Positions 36,038 to 47,220 of a stretch of DNA of 64,000 nt are shown here, in pieces (positions within the stretch are counted from its first letter, which is position 1; every line of letters starts with the position of its first letter). This DNA comes from Mesorhizobium sp. STM 4661 (GTDB taxonomy: Bacteria; Pseudomonadota; Alphaproteobacteria; Rhizobiales; Rhizobiaceae). The stretch spans positions 186,001-250,000 of the forward strand of contig NZ_CAAF010000004.1 of NCBI RefSeq assembly GCF_000359125.1. The letters are read 5' to 3'. Below the pieces are notes generated by a model. That model searched no databases and was not told the DNA's origin. It saw only the letters and a list, made by a program, of their open reading frames with translations. The translations under genes were made by a program, and so were the position numbers.

Positions 36038-37624
36038 CTACCTGATCTCGTCCAGCGCCTGCCTCTGCCGGTGCATTTCCAGAAATACAAGGTAGTCGCG
36101 ATCGAACCGGCCGCTGGCTGCCGGATTCGACAGCCGCTTCCTGCCGCCCTGCTGCATGGCGACGCAGGCGGCGTTCAGACCGGGAAAAAGCCCGGCGGCG
36201 GTGGCCGCGACCATGCCGGTGCCGAGCAGCACCGCCTCATCGGCAAGCGGCTCGACCACGGTGCAGCCGGTTGCGTCGGCATAAAGCTCCATCAGCAGCG
36301 GGTTCTTGGTGTGGCCGCCGGTGACATGCAGAGTGTCGATCAGATAGCCGTTCTCATTCAGCGCCTCCAGCACATGGCGCACGCCAAGCGCGATGCCGAC
36401 GGCGGTGCGCCAATAGAGCTTGCACAGGCTGTCGAAGGAGGAATCGAGCGTCAGCCCGCTGATGACGCCGACCGCATGCGGGTCGGCGAGCGGCGAGCGG
36501 TTGCCGTGGAAATCCGGCAGCACATGCAGCCTTCCCGCAAGGTTCTCGCCATCGACGGCGCGCAGTTCGGCGACTCGCCGGGCGATCCTGGCATGCATGG
36601 CGGCGTCCGGCTCGCCGCCGGCGCCGTGCCAACGGATGATGTGGTCGAGCAACGCACCAGTGGCCGACTGGCCGCCTTCCGACAGCCACAGGCCCGGAAG
36701 GGCCGCGCCATAATACGGGCCCCAGACGCCGGCAAAAGGCTGCGGGTCGGGCGACATCGCCATGACGCAGCTCGATGTGCCGGCGATCAATGCCAGGTGG
36801 CGGCCGATATTCCCCGCGTCGCCGGCGAAACCGCCGAGCACGCCGAGCGCACCGGCATAGGCGTCGATGACGCTCGCGCCGACCCGGCACGTTTCGGTCA
36901 GGCCAAGCTCTGCCGCCGCTTCAGCGGAGAGCGCGCCTATATCAGCGCCGACCGGGCTTGCCTTCTCCGGCAGATTGCCGTGCTGGAAGAGATCGCCGAG
37001 CCCGACCGTTTCGAAGAAGTCGCGCCGCCAGCCGGTCTCCTCATGCGCGAGATAGGTCCATTTGGCGGTCAGCGTGCATTGCGAGCGGGCAAGCGAGCCG
37101 GTCGCTTTCCAGGTCAGGAAATCGGCAAGGTCGAACAGATAGCCGGCTTCATTCCATGTGCCGGGCAGGTTGCGCTTCAGCCACATCAGTTTCGGCGTCG
37201 CCATTTCCGGCGACATGACGCCGCCGATATAGTCGAGCACGGCATGGCCGCTTTCGGTACATTCATCGGCCTCGGCAATGGCGCGGTGATCGAGCCAGAC
37301 GATGGTGTCCCAGCGCCTTTCGCCGGTGACCGACACGCTGAGCTGGCCGCCGTCCTTGTCCCGCACCACTAGCGAGCAGGTGGCGTCGAAGGAGATGCCG
37401 ACAATGTCGCGCGCCATTACGCCCGATTTTTCGCGCGCGGCGCGCACGGCAATACAGACCGCCGACCAGATGTCTTCGGAATTGTGCTCGGCGTGATCGG
37501 CCTTGGGCTGGTTCATGGCGATCGGATGCTCGGCGCGGCCGAGCAAAGTGCCTTTGGTGTCGAGAATGCCCGCACGGGCGCTCCCGGTGCCGACATCGAC
37601 CGCGCAAACGAAACTGTTGGTCAA
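36038..37624 (-). CDS. FGGY-family carbohydrate kinase (D-ribulokinase-like)
   Basis: The 528-residue kinase has the FGGY N domain (CAVDVGTGSARAGILD, phosphate-1 motif) and C domain (GTSSCVMAMS and LHVTGGHTKNPLLMELYADATG, adenosine motif). The sequence pattern fits the ribulokinase-like subgroup that phosphorylates ketopentoses or ketopentitol-derived sugars. It starts at a TTG (37622-37624) whose TTGA overlaps the stop of the HAD gene, so it is translationally coupled. In this operon it could phosphorylate the ketose produced by the polyol dehydrogenases; the usual product is fructose or xylulose, which this kinase type may or may not accept. Confidence 0.85.
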   Translation of the reverse strand: MTNSFVCAVDVGTGSARAGILDTKGTLLGRAEHPIAMNQPKADHAEHNSEDIWSAVCIAVRAAREKSGVMARDIVGISFDATCSLVVRDKDGGQLSVSVTGERRWDTIVWLDHRAIAEADECTESGHAVLDYIGGVMSPEMATPKLMWLKRNLPGTWNEAGYLFDLADFLTWKATGSLARSQCTLTAKWTYLAHEETGWRRDFFETVGLGDLFQHGNLPEKASPVGADIGALSAEAAAELGLTETCRVGASVIDAYAGALGVLGGFAGDAGNIGRHLALIAGTSSCVMAMSPDPQPFAGVWGPYYGAALPGLWLSEGGQSATGALLDHIIRWHGAGGEPDAAMHARIARRVAELRAVDGENLAGRLHVLPDFHGNRSPLADPHAVGVISGLTLDSSFDSLCKLYWRTAVGIALGVRHVLEALNENGYLIDTLHVTGGHTKNPLLMELYADATGCTVVEPLADEAVLLGTGMVAATAAGLFPGLNAACVAMQQGGRKRLSNPAASGRFDRDYLVFLEMHRQRQALDEIR

Positions 37625-38304
37625 GATGCTTTTACTCTCGCTCCCAAGCCTGCAATCAGATCGGGCAATTGCAGCATGTCAGCGAATATAAAGTCCGGCT
37701 CACTCGACGCAAGTCGCGCTTTCAAGGCCGGGTTGCCGGCATGCGAGCCGCCGGTGAAGGCGAAGACGCGCATGCCCGCCGCCCGCGCCGCCACGATGCC
37801 GGCCGGACTGTCCTCGATGACGAGGCAGTTCCGGGGTGTCGCGCCCATTTTCATGGCGGCATGGAGAAAGAGATCCGGCGCCGGCTTGCCATGCGCGACC
37901 ATGGCGGCGCTGAACAGATGCGGCTCCATGAGTCCGAGCAGTCCGGTGACATCGAGTGCGTAGCGGATGCGATCGAGCGTGCCGGACGAGGCGACGCAGT
38001 ATGGCACGCCGAGCCTCGGCAGTACTTCCCCGATGCCGGGTATCGGCTTCAGCTCCTCGCGAAATTTGCGCATCAGCTCGACGCGCATCGCGGTGAGATG
38101 CCCGTCGGTGATGTCGAGCCCGAAGTCGCGGCCGAGGATTTCGCGGACGCTCTTCATGCTCTTGCCGAGGAAATGCTCATAGGCTGCATCCTCGCCGACC
38201 GTACCGCCGGCGAGAGCGATCATGCCGAGCAGTGCGGCGACCGACAGCGCCTCGCTGTCGACCAGCACGCCGTCACAGTCGAAGATGACCAGCTCGGGCG
38301 TCAT
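37621..38304 (-). CDS. HAD-superfamily phosphatase/phosphoglucomutase-like
   Basis: The 227-residue protein has HAD motif I DCDGVLVDSE (residues about 8-17), motif II in CVASSGTLDRI, motif III Lys in HGKPAPDLF and motif IV EDSPAGIVAA. These place it among beta-phosphoglucomutase and sugar-phosphatase-like HAD enzymes; the substrate is presumably a phosphosugar. I use the ATG at 38304 rather than the TTG at 38316. It lies between the dehydrogenase and kinase genes of the polyol operon. A second, different HAD gene is at 47448. Confidence 0.85.
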   Translation of the reverse strand: MTPELVIFDCDGVLVDSEALSVAALLGMIALAGGTVGEDAAYEHFLGKSMKSVREILGRDFGLDITDGHLTAMRVELMRKFREELKPIPGIGEVLPRLGVPYCVASSGTLDRIRYALDVTGLLGLMEPHLFSAAMVAHGKPAPDLFLHAAMKMGATPRNCLVIEDSPAGIVAARAAGMRVFAFTGGSHAGNPALKARLASSEPDFIFADMLQLPDLIAGLGARVKAS

Positions 38305-38318
38305 CGCGGTGGCCAATC

Positions 38319-39797
<1,479 letters not shown>

Positions 39798-39821
39798 CTG
39801 CTTTTACCCTTTGGCGGGACG

Positions 39822-39855
39822 GCTCTTCTCCCTGTGGAGGGACGGGGAGAAGAGC
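39822..39855. repeat. Short RIME-like hairpin between smoS and mtlK
   Basis: GCTCTTCTCCC (39822-39832) pairs with GGGAGAAGAGC (39845-39855), followed by GCCCTCACCCC. It matches one end of the element found inside the molybdenum hydroxylase gene. In the operon it may protect or process the transcript. Confidence 0.6.
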
Positions 39856-39867
39856 GCCCTCACCCCC

Positions 39868-40638
39868 TCAACTCATCCACTGGCCGCCATCGACATTGTA
39901 GGTCTGGGCGACGATGTAGTCGGCATCCTCGCTGGCCAGGAACACGGCCATGCCTGTCAAGTCTTCCGGCCTGCCCATGCGGCCGTAAGGCACGCCTTCG
40001 CCGACCAGCCTCCTCTTCTCGCCCTTTGGCCGGTTCTCGTATCTGGCGAACAGCGCATCGACCTCGTCCCACATATCGCTTTCGACGACGCCGGGCGCGA
40101 TGCCGTTGACGTTGATGCGGTGCCTGATCAGGGCGAGCCCGGCCGATTGGGTGAGCGAAATGACGGCGGCCTTGGTGGCGCAATAAACGGCGACCAGAGG
40201 CTCGCCACGTCGGCCGGCCTGGCTCGCCATATTGATGATCTTGCCGCCCTTGCCGCTGGCGATCATCGAGCGGCTTGCCGCCTGCAGCATGAACAGCGTG
40301 CCGGCGACATTGACGGAAAACAGCTTTTCGTAGCTCGCCCTGGTGATCTCGACGATCGGCGCCAGGTCGAAAAGCGCGGCGTTGTTGATCAATATATCCA
40401 ACCCGCCGGTCCTGGCCTCGACCGCCTTGACCGCCGCCTCGATCGAGGACAGATCGGCGACGTCGAGCCTGACCGCATAGGCATTCTTGCCGATTTCCGA
40501 GGCGGTCTTTTCCGCCGCTTCGAGATTGATGTCGGCAATCGCCACCGTGGCGCCTTCGCGAACATAGGCTTCGGCGAAGGCTTTGCCGATGCCGCGCGCC
40601 GACCCGGTGATCAGCGCCGATTTGCCCTTCAGCCTCAC
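39868..40638 (-). CDS. smoS: Sorbitol dehydrogenase (SDR family)
   Basis: The 256-residue short-chain dehydrogenase closely resembles SmoS of Rhodobacter sphaeroides along its whole length, for example [21 protein letters not shown] and [17 protein letters not shown]. The Rossmann motif is TGSARGIG (11-18); catalytic Ser139, Tyr152 and Lys156 are in place. It oxidises D-sorbitol to D-fructose (and galactitol to tagatose) with NAD. Its start overlaps the stop of smoK by four bases. Confidence 0.93.
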   Translation of the reverse strand: MRLKGKSALITGSARGIGKAFAEAYVREGATVAIADINLEAAEKTASEIGKNAYAVRLDVADLSSIEAAVKAVEARTGGLDILINNAALFDLAPIVEITRASYEKLFSVNVAGTLFMLQAASRSMIASGKGGKIINMASQAGRRGEPLVAVYCATKAAVISLTQSAGLALIRHRINVNGIAPGVVESDMWDEVDALFARYENRPKGEKRRLVGEGVPYGRMGRPEDLTGMAVFLASEDADYIVAQTYNVDGGQWMS

Positions 40639-41639
40639 TGCGCCATCGCCTTTCCGTCGGCGCCGAAGCGGTGCAACTTCGCCTTGTCCGGAGTGAGATA
40701 GATCGTGTCGCCGTGACGCACGGCCAGTTCGCCGTCGGCACGCACCGTCAATGGCCCGACGCCGTCGGCTTGCACGTGCAGGAAGGTGTCGGAGCCGAGA
40801 TGTTCGGCGACGCCGACCGTGGCTTTCCAGTCGCCCGACGTCGTCGAGATGTTCATGTGCTCAGGCCTGATGCCGACGGTTTTGGCGCCATATTTGGCCG
40901 CCGGCGCACCTTCGATCAGGTTCATCTTGGGCGAGCCGATGAAACCGGCGACGAACAGGTTCCTCGGCGTCTTGTAGAGCTCCATCGGCGAGCCGACCTG
41001 TTCGATGTTGCCGGCATTGAGCACGACGATCTTGTCGGCCATGGTCATCGCCTCAACCTGGTCATGGGTGACGTAGATCATCGTCGTCTTGAGCTGATGA
41101 TGCAGTTCGCTGATCTCAAGGCGCATGGTGCCGCGCAGGGCCGCGTCGAGATTGGACAGCGGCTCGTCGAACAGGAAGGCCGAAGGCTGGCGCACGATGG
41201 CGCGGCCGATGGCGACGCGCTGGCGCTGGCCGCCGGAGAGCTGGCCGGGGCGGCGTTCGAGATAGTTGGTGAGGTTCAGGACGCGCGCGGCGTCCTTCAC
41301 CTTCCTGTCGATGGTCGCCTGGTCCTCGCCGGCCATCTTCAGCGGGAAGGCGATATTCTTGGCCACCGTCATGTGCGGGTAAAGCGCATAGGACTGGAAC
41401 ACCATGGCCAGCTTGCGCTTGGCCGGCGCCTCGCCGGTCACGTCGCGGCCGTCGATGTCGATATTGCCGCCGCTGGTGTCCTCGAGCCCGGCGATCAACC
41501 TGAGCAACGTGGACTTGCCGCAGCCCGACGGGCCGACGAAGACGACGAACTCGCCGTTCTCGATCACCAGGTCGATGCCCGGGATGATAACCGTCGACCC
41601 AAAAGACTTGGAGACGTTCTTGAGCGTGATGTTTCCCAT
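40635..41639 (-). CDS. smoK: Polyol ABC transporter ATPase
   Basis: The 334-residue ATPase is of the MalK/UgpC type: Walker [10 protein letters not shown] near residue 37, [19 protein letters not shown], Walker [12 protein letters not shown] and a C-terminal OB-like regulatory domain from about residue 235 with [10 protein letters not shown]. It drives sorbitol/mannitol uptake with SmoF and SmoG. The 49-base gap to smoG and overlap with smoS are consistent with one operon. The start has GAGGAAACC upstream. Confidence 0.92.
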   Translation of the reverse strand: MGNITLKNVSKSFGSTVIIPGIDLVIENGEFVVFVGPSGCGKSTLLRLIAGLEDTSGGNIDIDGRDVTGEAPAKRKLAMVFQSYALYPHMTVAKNIAFPLKMAGEDQATIDRKVKDAARVLNLTNYLERRPGQLSGGQRQRVAIGRAIVRQPSAFLFDEPLSNLDAALRGTMRLEISELHHQLKTTMIYVTHDQVEAMTMADKIVVLNAGNIEQVGSPMELYKTPRNLFVAGFIGSPKMNLIEGAPAAKYGAKTVGIRPEHMNISTTSGDWKATVGVAEHLGSDTFLHVQADGVGPLTVRADGELAVRHGDTIYLTPDKAKLHRFGADGKAMAQ

Positions 41640-41688
41640 GGTTTCCTCCCCGAGGGGTTATTTTCGCCGATTGCTTAAGGCAACGTCC

Positions 41689-42513
41689 CTATTTCACGGC
41701 GCCAAATGTCAGGCCGCGCACCAGCTGCTTCTGGCTGAACCAACCCATGATCAGGATCGGCGCGATCGCCAGCGTCGAGGCCGCCGACAGCTTGGCCCAG
41801 AACAGGCCTTGCGGGCTGGAGAAGGAGCTGATGAAGGCGGTGAGCGGTGCTGCTTCGGTGGTGGTTAGCCGGATCGTCCAGAACGCCTCGTTCCACGCCA
41901 GGATGATGTTGAGCAGCATCGTCGAGGCGATGCCCGGTATCGCCATCGGCGTCAGCACATAGACGATCTCGTTCCACAGCGAGGCGCCGTCCATTCGCGC
42001 CGCTTCCAGGATCTCGCCAGGGATCTCGCGGAAGTAGGTGTAGAGCATCCACACAACGATCGGCAGGTTGATCAGCATCAGCATGATCATCAGGCCGATG
42101 CGGCTGTCGAGCAATCCGGTGTCGCGGAAGATCAGGTACATCGGGAACAGCACGGCAACCGCCGGCATCATCTTGGTCGAGAGCATCCACATCAGGATGT
42201 CCTTGGTCCACTTGCCAGGCGAGAAGGCCATCGACCATGCCGCCGGTATGGCGACAAGCAAGGCCAGAATGGTCGAGCCGACCGACAGCAGCACCGAGTT
42301 GAGGAAGAACTTGAAGTAGCCGCTCTGCGCCTGCACCTCGGAATAGCTTTCCATGGTCCCCGAGGGGAACAGGTTGAAGCCCTGGATCGCCTCCTGTTCC
42401 GATTTGAACGAGGTGATGACCGTATAGAGGATCGGGAAGAAGATCAGCAGGGCGACGATCCAGGCGGCCGCGGTCGCGATCGTCTTGTGCTGGGTGGTGA
42501 CTGCACGTGCCAT
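41689..42513 (-). CDS. smoG: Polyol ABC transporter permease
   Basis: The 274-residue MalG-type permease has six helices and the EAA loop EILEAARMDGASLWNEIVYVLTPMAIPGI near residue 170-198. N-terminal ILYTVITSFKSEQEAI is typical. I use the ATG at 42513, which has AGGATAAG upstream; the longer frame lacks a matching N terminus. Confidence 0.9.
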   Translation of the reverse strand: MARAVTTQHKTIATAAAWIVALLIFFPILYTVITSFKSEQEAIQGFNLFPSGTMESYSEVQAQSGYFKFFLNSVLLSVGSTILALLVAIPAAWSMAFSPGKWTKDILMWMLSTKMMPAVAVLFPMYLIFRDTGLLDSRIGLMIMLMLINLPIVVWMLYTYFREIPGEILEAARMDGASLWNEIVYVLTPMAIPGIASTMLLNIILAWNEAFWTIRLTTTEAAPLTAFISSFSSPQGLFWAKLSAASTLAIAPILIMGWFSQKQLVRGLTFGAVK

Positions 42514-42523
42514 CTTATCCTCC

Positions 42524-43396
42524 CTATTTGTCCAGGTTCTTGCCGACGGCGCGCATGGCGAAGAAGGCAACGATGTTGGCGAGAATGACGGCGATCACGC
42601 CGCCTGCGGATGCCTGGCCGATTTTGAACTCGAGCAGCGCCTTCTGGTAGACGAGGAAAGGCAGGTTGGTGGAAGCGTAGCCCGGGCCGCCATTGGTGGT
42701 GACGAGGATTTCGGCATAGACCGACAACAGGAAGATCGTCTGGATCAGGATGACGACGGTGATGGCGCGCGACATGTGCGGCAGCGTCAGATAGATGAAG
42801 CGGCTGACGAAGCCGGCGCCGTCCATCTCGGCGGCTTCCTTCTGCTCGCCGTCGAGCGACTGCAGGGAGGTAAGCAGGATCAGCGTCGCAAAGGGCAGCC
42901 ACTGCCAGGCGACGATGATGATGATCGCGGTCAGCGGATATTGCCCGAACCAGTCGATCGGCTGCCCGCCGAAGAAGCGCGCAATGTCGGCAAAGACGCC
43001 GTATTGCGGATGCATGATCATGTTCTTCCAGACAAGGGCGGCGACTGGCGGCATGACGAAGAACGGCGAGATGACGAGGATGCGGACAATGCCCTGCCCC
43101 CACATCGGCTGGTCGATCAGCAGCGCCAGCATAATGCCGCCGATCACCGTGATCAGGAGCACGGCGACGACGATGGTCAGCGTGTTGAGGATCGACTGCA
43201 GGAAGGCCGGGTTGGAATAGAAAAGCGCGTAGTTGGAGAAGCCGACGAACCCATCGCGGATCGGATTGAGCGGATTGTACTGCTGGAAAGAGAACCACAG
43301 GGTGAATGCCAGCGGCACGATCATCCAGACGAACAGCAGCACCACGGATGGCGCCATCATGAAACGGGCAAGCGAACGGGTCTGCTGAGTAGCCAT
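42524..43396 (-). CDS. smoF: Polyol ABC transporter permease
   Basis: The 290-residue MalF-type permease has six helices and the EAA loop LDGEQKEAAEMDGAGFVSRFIYLTLPHMSR. The P-loop-side motif MVPLAFTLWFSFQQYN near residue 30 is typical of sugar permeases. The ATG at 43396 with GAAGGG upstream is preferred to the GTG nine bases earlier. Ten bases separate it from smoG. Confidence 0.9.
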   Translation of the reverse strand: MATQQTRSLARFMMAPSVVLLFVWMIVPLAFTLWFSFQQYNPLNPIRDGFVGFSNYALFYSNPAFLQSILNTLTIVVAVLLITVIGGIMLALLIDQPMWGQGIVRILVISPFFVMPPVAALVWKNMIMHPQYGVFADIARFFGGQPIDWFGQYPLTAIIIIVAWQWLPFATLILLTSLQSLDGEQKEAAEMDGAGFVSRFIYLTLPHMSRAITVVILIQTIFLLSVYAEILVTTNGGPGYASTNLPFLVYQKALLEFKIGQASAGGVIAVILANIVAFFAMRAVGKNLDK

Positions 43397-43517
43397 GACG
43401 GTCACCCTTCAAAGGTCAGCCACAATTTTTCAAGTGGTGAAGGTGGCCGCCCGAACTGGGATTCGGACGGCCCCTCAGCCGGTCATGATAGGCCGGCTTT
43501 CGGCACCGGGAGGAGCC

Positions 43518-44828
43518 TTACTGGATATAGCCGCCCTCGGTCATCGCCGCGGTGGCGGCATCCTGGGCCTGCTTCAAGGCATCATCGACGCTCGACTGGC
43601 CGGCGAGTGCCGCCGAGAAGAGCTGGCCGACCGTGGTGCCAAGCCCCTGGAATTCGGGGATGGCGACGAACTGGACGCCGACATAGGGCACCGGCTTGAC
43701 AGTCGGGCGCGTCGGATCGGCGGCGTTGATGGAGTCCAGCGTCATCTTGGCGAAGGGCGCTGCCTTCTGATACTCGGGGTTGGCGTAGAGCGAGGAGCGC
43801 GTTCCGGGCGGAGCATTGGCCCAGCCTTCCTTCGAAGCGACGAGTTCGGCATAGGCCTTGCTGGTTGCCCATGACACGAACTTCTCTGCCGCTTCCGCCT
43901 TCTGCGTGCCGGCGGGGATGGCCAATGACCAGGCCCACAGCCAGTTGCCGCGCTTGCCGAGCCCGTTGTCGGGCGCCAGCGCATAGCCGACCTTGTCGGC
44001 GACCGTCGAGTTCTTCGGGTCGGAGACGAAGGAGGCGGCGACCGTGGCGTCGATCCACATGCCGCATTTGCCTTGCTGGAAGAGCGCCAGGTTCTCGTTG
44101 AAGCCGTTGGACGATGCGCCCTCCGGGCCGTCGGCCTTCATCAGGTCGACATAGAACTGCAGCGTGTTCTTCCATTCCGGCTGGTCGAATTGCGGCTTCC
44201 ACTTCTCGTCGAACCAGCGCGCGCCGAAGGAGTTCGACATGGCGGTCAGGAAGGCCATGTTCTCGCCCCAGCCGGCCTTGCCGCGCAGGCAGACGCCGTT
44301 CACGCCATTGGCGCGATCGGTCATCTTGTCGGCGGCCTGCTTGATGAAGTCCCAGGTCGGCGCGTCGGGCATGGTCAGCCCTGCCTTCTCCATCAGGTCC
44401 TTGCGGTACATGACAAAGGAGCTCTCGCCGTAGAAGGGCGCGGCATAGAGCTTGCCGTCGACCGACAGGCCGCCGGCGATAGCCGGGATGATGTCCTTGG
44501 TGTCATAGTCGTCGCCGAGCTTGTCGAGCGGCAAAAGCCAGCTCTGCTTGGCCCAGATCGGCACTTCGTAGGTGCCGATGGTCATCACGTCGTATTGACC
44601 GCCCTTGGTGGCGATGTCGGTGGTGACACGCTCGCGCAGCACGTTCTCTTCGAGCGTGACCCAGTTGAGCGTGATGTCGGGGTTCGCCTTGGTGAAGTCG
44701 TCGGTCAGCTTCTGCATGCGGACCATATCGCCATTGTTGACGGTGGCGATGGTGATGGATTCGGCATGCGCGGCGAATGCAAGGGCGCTGGCCGACAACA
44801 GGCCCAGGGTGAGCGTGCGAAGTTTCAT
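43518..44828 (-). CDS. smoE: Polyol-binding periplasmic protein
   Basis: The 436-residue binding protein has a Sec signal peptide (KLRTLTLGLLSASALAFAAHA, cleavage near residue 22) followed by an SBP_bac_1 domain, with YDVMTIGTYEVPIWAKQSWLLPLD and GYALAPDNGLGKRGNWLWAWSLAIPAGTQ. It is expected to deliver sorbitol and mannitol to SmoFG. The ATG at 44828 has GGGAGGAA. A 120-base gap separates it from smoF. It is the first gene of an eight-gene operon reaching the FGGY kinase. Confidence 0.92.
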   Translation of the reverse strand: MKLRTLTLGLLSASALAFAAHAESITIATVNNGDMVRMQKLTDDFTKANPDITLNWVTLEENVLRERVTTDIATKGGQYDVMTIGTYEVPIWAKQSWLLPLDKLGDDYDTKDIIPAIAGGLSVDGKLYAAPFYGESSFVMYRKDLMEKAGLTMPDAPTWDFIKQAADKMTDRANGVNGVCLRGKAGWGENMAFLTAMSNSFGARWFDEKWKPQFDQPEWKNTLQFYVDLMKADGPEGASSNGFNENLALFQQGKCGMWIDATVAASFVSDPKNSTVADKVGYALAPDNGLGKRGNWLWAWSLAIPAGTQKAEAAEKFVSWATSKAYAELVASKEGWANAPPGTRSSLYANPEYQKAAPFAKMTLDSINAADPTRPTVKPVPYVGVQFVAIPEFQGLGTTVGQLFSAALAGQSSVDDALKQAQDAATAAMTEGGYIQ

Positions 44829-44858
44829 CAAATTCCTCCCATAAACCAAGATGAGCAT

Positions 44859-44904
44859 TTGCCTTGGCTTTGGGCAATTACTCACTCTCTGTTAATTATG
44901 TCAA
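44859..44904 (-). promoter_or_regulatory. Promoter and candidate operator of the smo operon
   Basis: On the minus strand TTGACA (44899-44904) and GTAATT (44876-44881) are spaced 17 bases, a good sigma-70-like promoter. An inverted repeat TTGCC (44859-44863) and GGCAA (44873-44877) overlaps the -10 and start region. The SorC-family regulator at 46222 is a candidate to bind it. Confidence 0.6.
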
Positions 44905-44993
44905 GCCGGATTCGTTGCTGCAGCGCAGCACAGGGATGTCGCCCGACACCTTGCGCTTGGCGTTTTGAGGACATCGGGAGGTCGGAAACCTGC

Positions 44994-45902
44994 CTATTGG
45001 CGAGCGATCTCGGCCAGGATCCACTCGCGGAAGGCGCGAATCTTCGACACGTTGCGCCGCGCCTGGGGATAGACCAGCCAATAGGCGTGGCCATCGTCGC
45101 CGACGAGGTCGAAGGGCTGGATCAGGCGGCCGTCGGCAAGCTCGGCGTTGAACAGCGCCCTGGTCACGATCGCCACGCCCTGCCCGGCGACGGCGGCGTT
45201 CGCCTCATAGGCCTGCGCGCCCATGCTGCTGCCGGGGCGCTTTGCCAATTCCTCGACCGGCAGGCCCGCGGCGACAAACCAGTCCCGCCACCAGATATCG
45301 CCGGGATCGAGGATCGGCAAACGCAGCAGGTCGGCTGGCTCCTTGACGCCGCCGATGCTGGCCGCGAGCTTCGGGCTCAGAACCGGCGTGAAATCCGCAT
45401 TGAAAAGCTTGTGCACCTCGACGCCCGGCCAGGTGCCGCCGCCGGAGCGGATGGCGATATCGATATCCTCGCGGGCAAAGTCGACGACCCTGTTCGACGT
45501 ATCGAGGCGCACTGCCAGCGACGGATGCGCGACCTGGAAGGAGCCGAGATGCCGGGCCAGCCAGTTGGAGGCAAAGGTCAGCAGCGTCGAAACGCACAGC
45601 ACGCCGTCGGCGCCGCTGCGCGCGGCGGCATAGGCTCCGCTCAACAGAGCGAAGGCCTCGCTGACCGCCGGCGCCAGGCGCTGCCCCGCCTCGGTCAGCA
45701 CGATCTGCTTGGGCCGGCGCAGAAACAGCGGCGCGCCGACCCGCTCCTCCAGGAGCTTGATCTGGTAGCTTGCCGCCGCCTGCGTCATGCCGAGCTCCTC
45801 GGCTGCCTTGGTGAAGGATAGATGCCGCGCCACCGCTTCGAACGCCCGGATCGCGGCCAGCGGCGGGAGCTGGGAGATCTGCCGTGAATTGAGTTCAGGC
45901 AT
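44994..45902 (-). CDS. LysR-family transcriptional regulator (GcvA-like)
   Basis: The 302-residue protein has the GcvA-type LysR helix-turn-helix (LPPLAAIRAFEAVARHLSFTKAAEELGMTQAAASYQIKLLEERVG, residues 12-56) and a substrate domain with DIDIAIRSGGGTWPGVEVHKLF. The ATG at 45902 follows AGGAGGG. ATAAG/CTTAT arms (45901-45915) would place that ribosome site in a small hairpin loop. It is divergent from the DUF1127 gene, a common partnership. It lies between the smo operon and its presumed SorC regulator but is not obviously involved in polyol use. Confidence 0.87.
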   Translation of the reverse strand: MPELNSRQISQLPPLAAIRAFEAVARHLSFTKAAEELGMTQAAASYQIKLLEERVGAPLFLRRPKQIVLTEAGQRLAPAVSEAFALLSGAYAAARSGADGVLCVSTLLTFASNWLARHLGSFQVAHPSLAVRLDTSNRVVDFAREDIDIAIRSGGGTWPGVEVHKLFNADFTPVLSPKLAASIGGVKEPADLLRLPILDPGDIWWRDWFVAAGLPVEELAKRPGSSMGAQAYEANAAVAGQGVAIVTRALFNAELADGRLIQPFDLVGDDGHAYWLVYPQARRNVSKIRAFREWILAEIARQ

Positions 45903-46013
45903 AAGCCCTCCTTATGGGCCGTGATCGACGTTTGATTGGCAGCAAAGGCCGATCGGGCCGATATTCCATAGCGACCCATCAATTGGGCGCAAGGATAGCG
46001 GAGGTTCACGACC

Positions 46014-46199
46014 ATGACCATGGCACAGGAAAAGCCCGTCCCGGCCACCCGTCACCGCTGGATTTCATGGCTGGCTGAGGCATTTGACCGGTTTTCAGTC
46101 AAGAGGCGGGCACGCCTCGACATCAGGGAATTGTCGCCGCATCTACAGCGCGACATGGGTTTTCTGGATGGCAACGACCCTTGCGGTCGGCGCCAGTAG
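46014..46199 (+). CDS. DUF1127-like small Arg-rich protein
   Basis: This 61-residue protein has the DUF1127 (YjiS-like) C-terminal pattern RRARLDIRELSPHLQRDMGFLDGNDP preceded by a basic, partly amphipathic helix. Small proteins of this family in rhizobia and Agrobacterium affect RNA and phosphate metabolism; nothing specific can be said here. GCGGAGG precedes the ATG. It is divergently paired with a LysR regulator (111 bases between starts). Confidence 0.75.
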   Translation: MTMAQEKPVPATRHRWISWLAEAFDRFSVKRRARLDIRELSPHLQRDMGFLDGNDPCGRRQ

Positions 46200-46221
46200 C
46201 CTTCCTGGGACTTATCGGAAA

Positions 46222-47220
46222 TCAGCCTGCCGCCAGCAAGGCGGCGGCGGTCCGCTCGTCGGTGATGAGGCCGTTGACCAGCCGCCGGTTCACCGCCGCA
46301 AGGATGCCCGGCAGTTTCCGATCGCCCATGGCGAGCGCGATCACCAGCGACTTTTCGCGCGACGGCAGCGACGCCGACGACACCCGGTCGTTGGTGATGC
46401 CCTCGATCATCCGGCCTTCGCGGTCGAACACCCAGCCGACGATTTCGGCGACGCCGCCTGCCTTTTGCAGCGCTTTCAGCTCGCTCTCGGATATGAAGCC
46501 GTCCTCGTAAAGCGGCGCCTTGGGACCGAGATCGCCGATACCGACGAAGGTGACGTCGGCCTCCGCCGCAAGCGCCAGGGTCGGCTGGATCATCGGCTGG
46601 TTGAGCAGCATCTCGCGTTCCTCCGGCGAGGAGGCGATGACCGGCAGCGGCATCGGGAAGGAGCGCGCCTTGACCCTGTCGGCCATGGTGAAGATGACGT
46701 TGTAGAAGGCGGCCGAACCGTCGGGAGAGATGTTGCCGGTCAGCGACACCACCTTGTGCTGCGGACACTCCATCGGCGGCAGTTGCTCGATCGCCGCCTT
46801 CAGCGTGCGCCCTGTGCCGATCGCCATGACGATGGGGGTCGGCGAGCGCAGCCGCCGCTCGATCTCGGCGGCGGCCGCCTCGGCAATGCCGATGATGGTG
46901 GAGGACGAGGCTGGATCGCTCGGCACCACCTCGACCAGATCGAGCGCGAAGCGCAATTTCAGCCGCGCCGCGAGGTCGAGGCAATTGGCGATCGGGTGAT
47001 CGACACGCACCTTGATCAGCCCTTCCGACACCGCCAGCGACACCAGCCGTTGCGCCGTTTGTCTGGAAATGCCGAGCGTGGCGGCGATCTGGTCCTGCGT
47101 GTTGCCGGCAACATAATAAAGCCAGCCGGCGCGCGCCGCGTCGTCCAGCCTGTTGCTGCCTTCCTGCCGCGAATTCAACTTCAGCCCTCCGTCTCCGCCC
47201 ATCACAGGGCGGAGTGCCAT
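46222..47220 (-). CDS. SorC/DeoR-type sugar-binding transcriptional regulator
   Basis: The 332-residue protein has a short N-terminal helix-turn-helix (AGNTQDQIAATLGISRQTAQRLVSLAVSEGLI, about 38-70) and a SorC-type sugar-binding domain (GTGRTLKAAIEQLP and DVTFVGIGDLG). Its position beside the smo operon and the usual genetics suggest it controls polyol uptake and breakdown in response to a phosphosugar. The true start is uncertain: the first codon, an ATG 18 bases later, or a TTG with GGAGGG upstream (about residue 15) are possible. Confidence 0.82.
   Translation of the reverse strand: MALRPVMGGDGGLKLNSRQEGSNRLDDAARAGWLYYVAGNTQDQIAATLGISRQTAQRLVSLAVSEGLIKVRVDHPIANCLDLAARLKLRFALDLVEVVPSDPASSSTIIGIAEAAAAEIERRLRSPTPIVMAIGTGRTLKAAIEQLPPMECPQHKVVSLTGNISPDGSAAFYNVIFTMADRVKARSFPMPLPVIASSPEEREMLLNQPMIQPTLALAAEADVTFVGIGDLGPKAPLYEDGFISESELKALQKAGGVAEIVGWVFDREGRMIEGITNDRVSSASLPSREKSLVIALAMGDRKLPGILAAVNRRLVNGLITDERTAAALLAAG

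Noticed and set aside
36038..37624. FGGY kinase as a xylulokinase (xylB)
   Set aside because: The operon context would permit it, but the sequence pattern fits ribulokinase-like members better, so I left the gene symbol empty.
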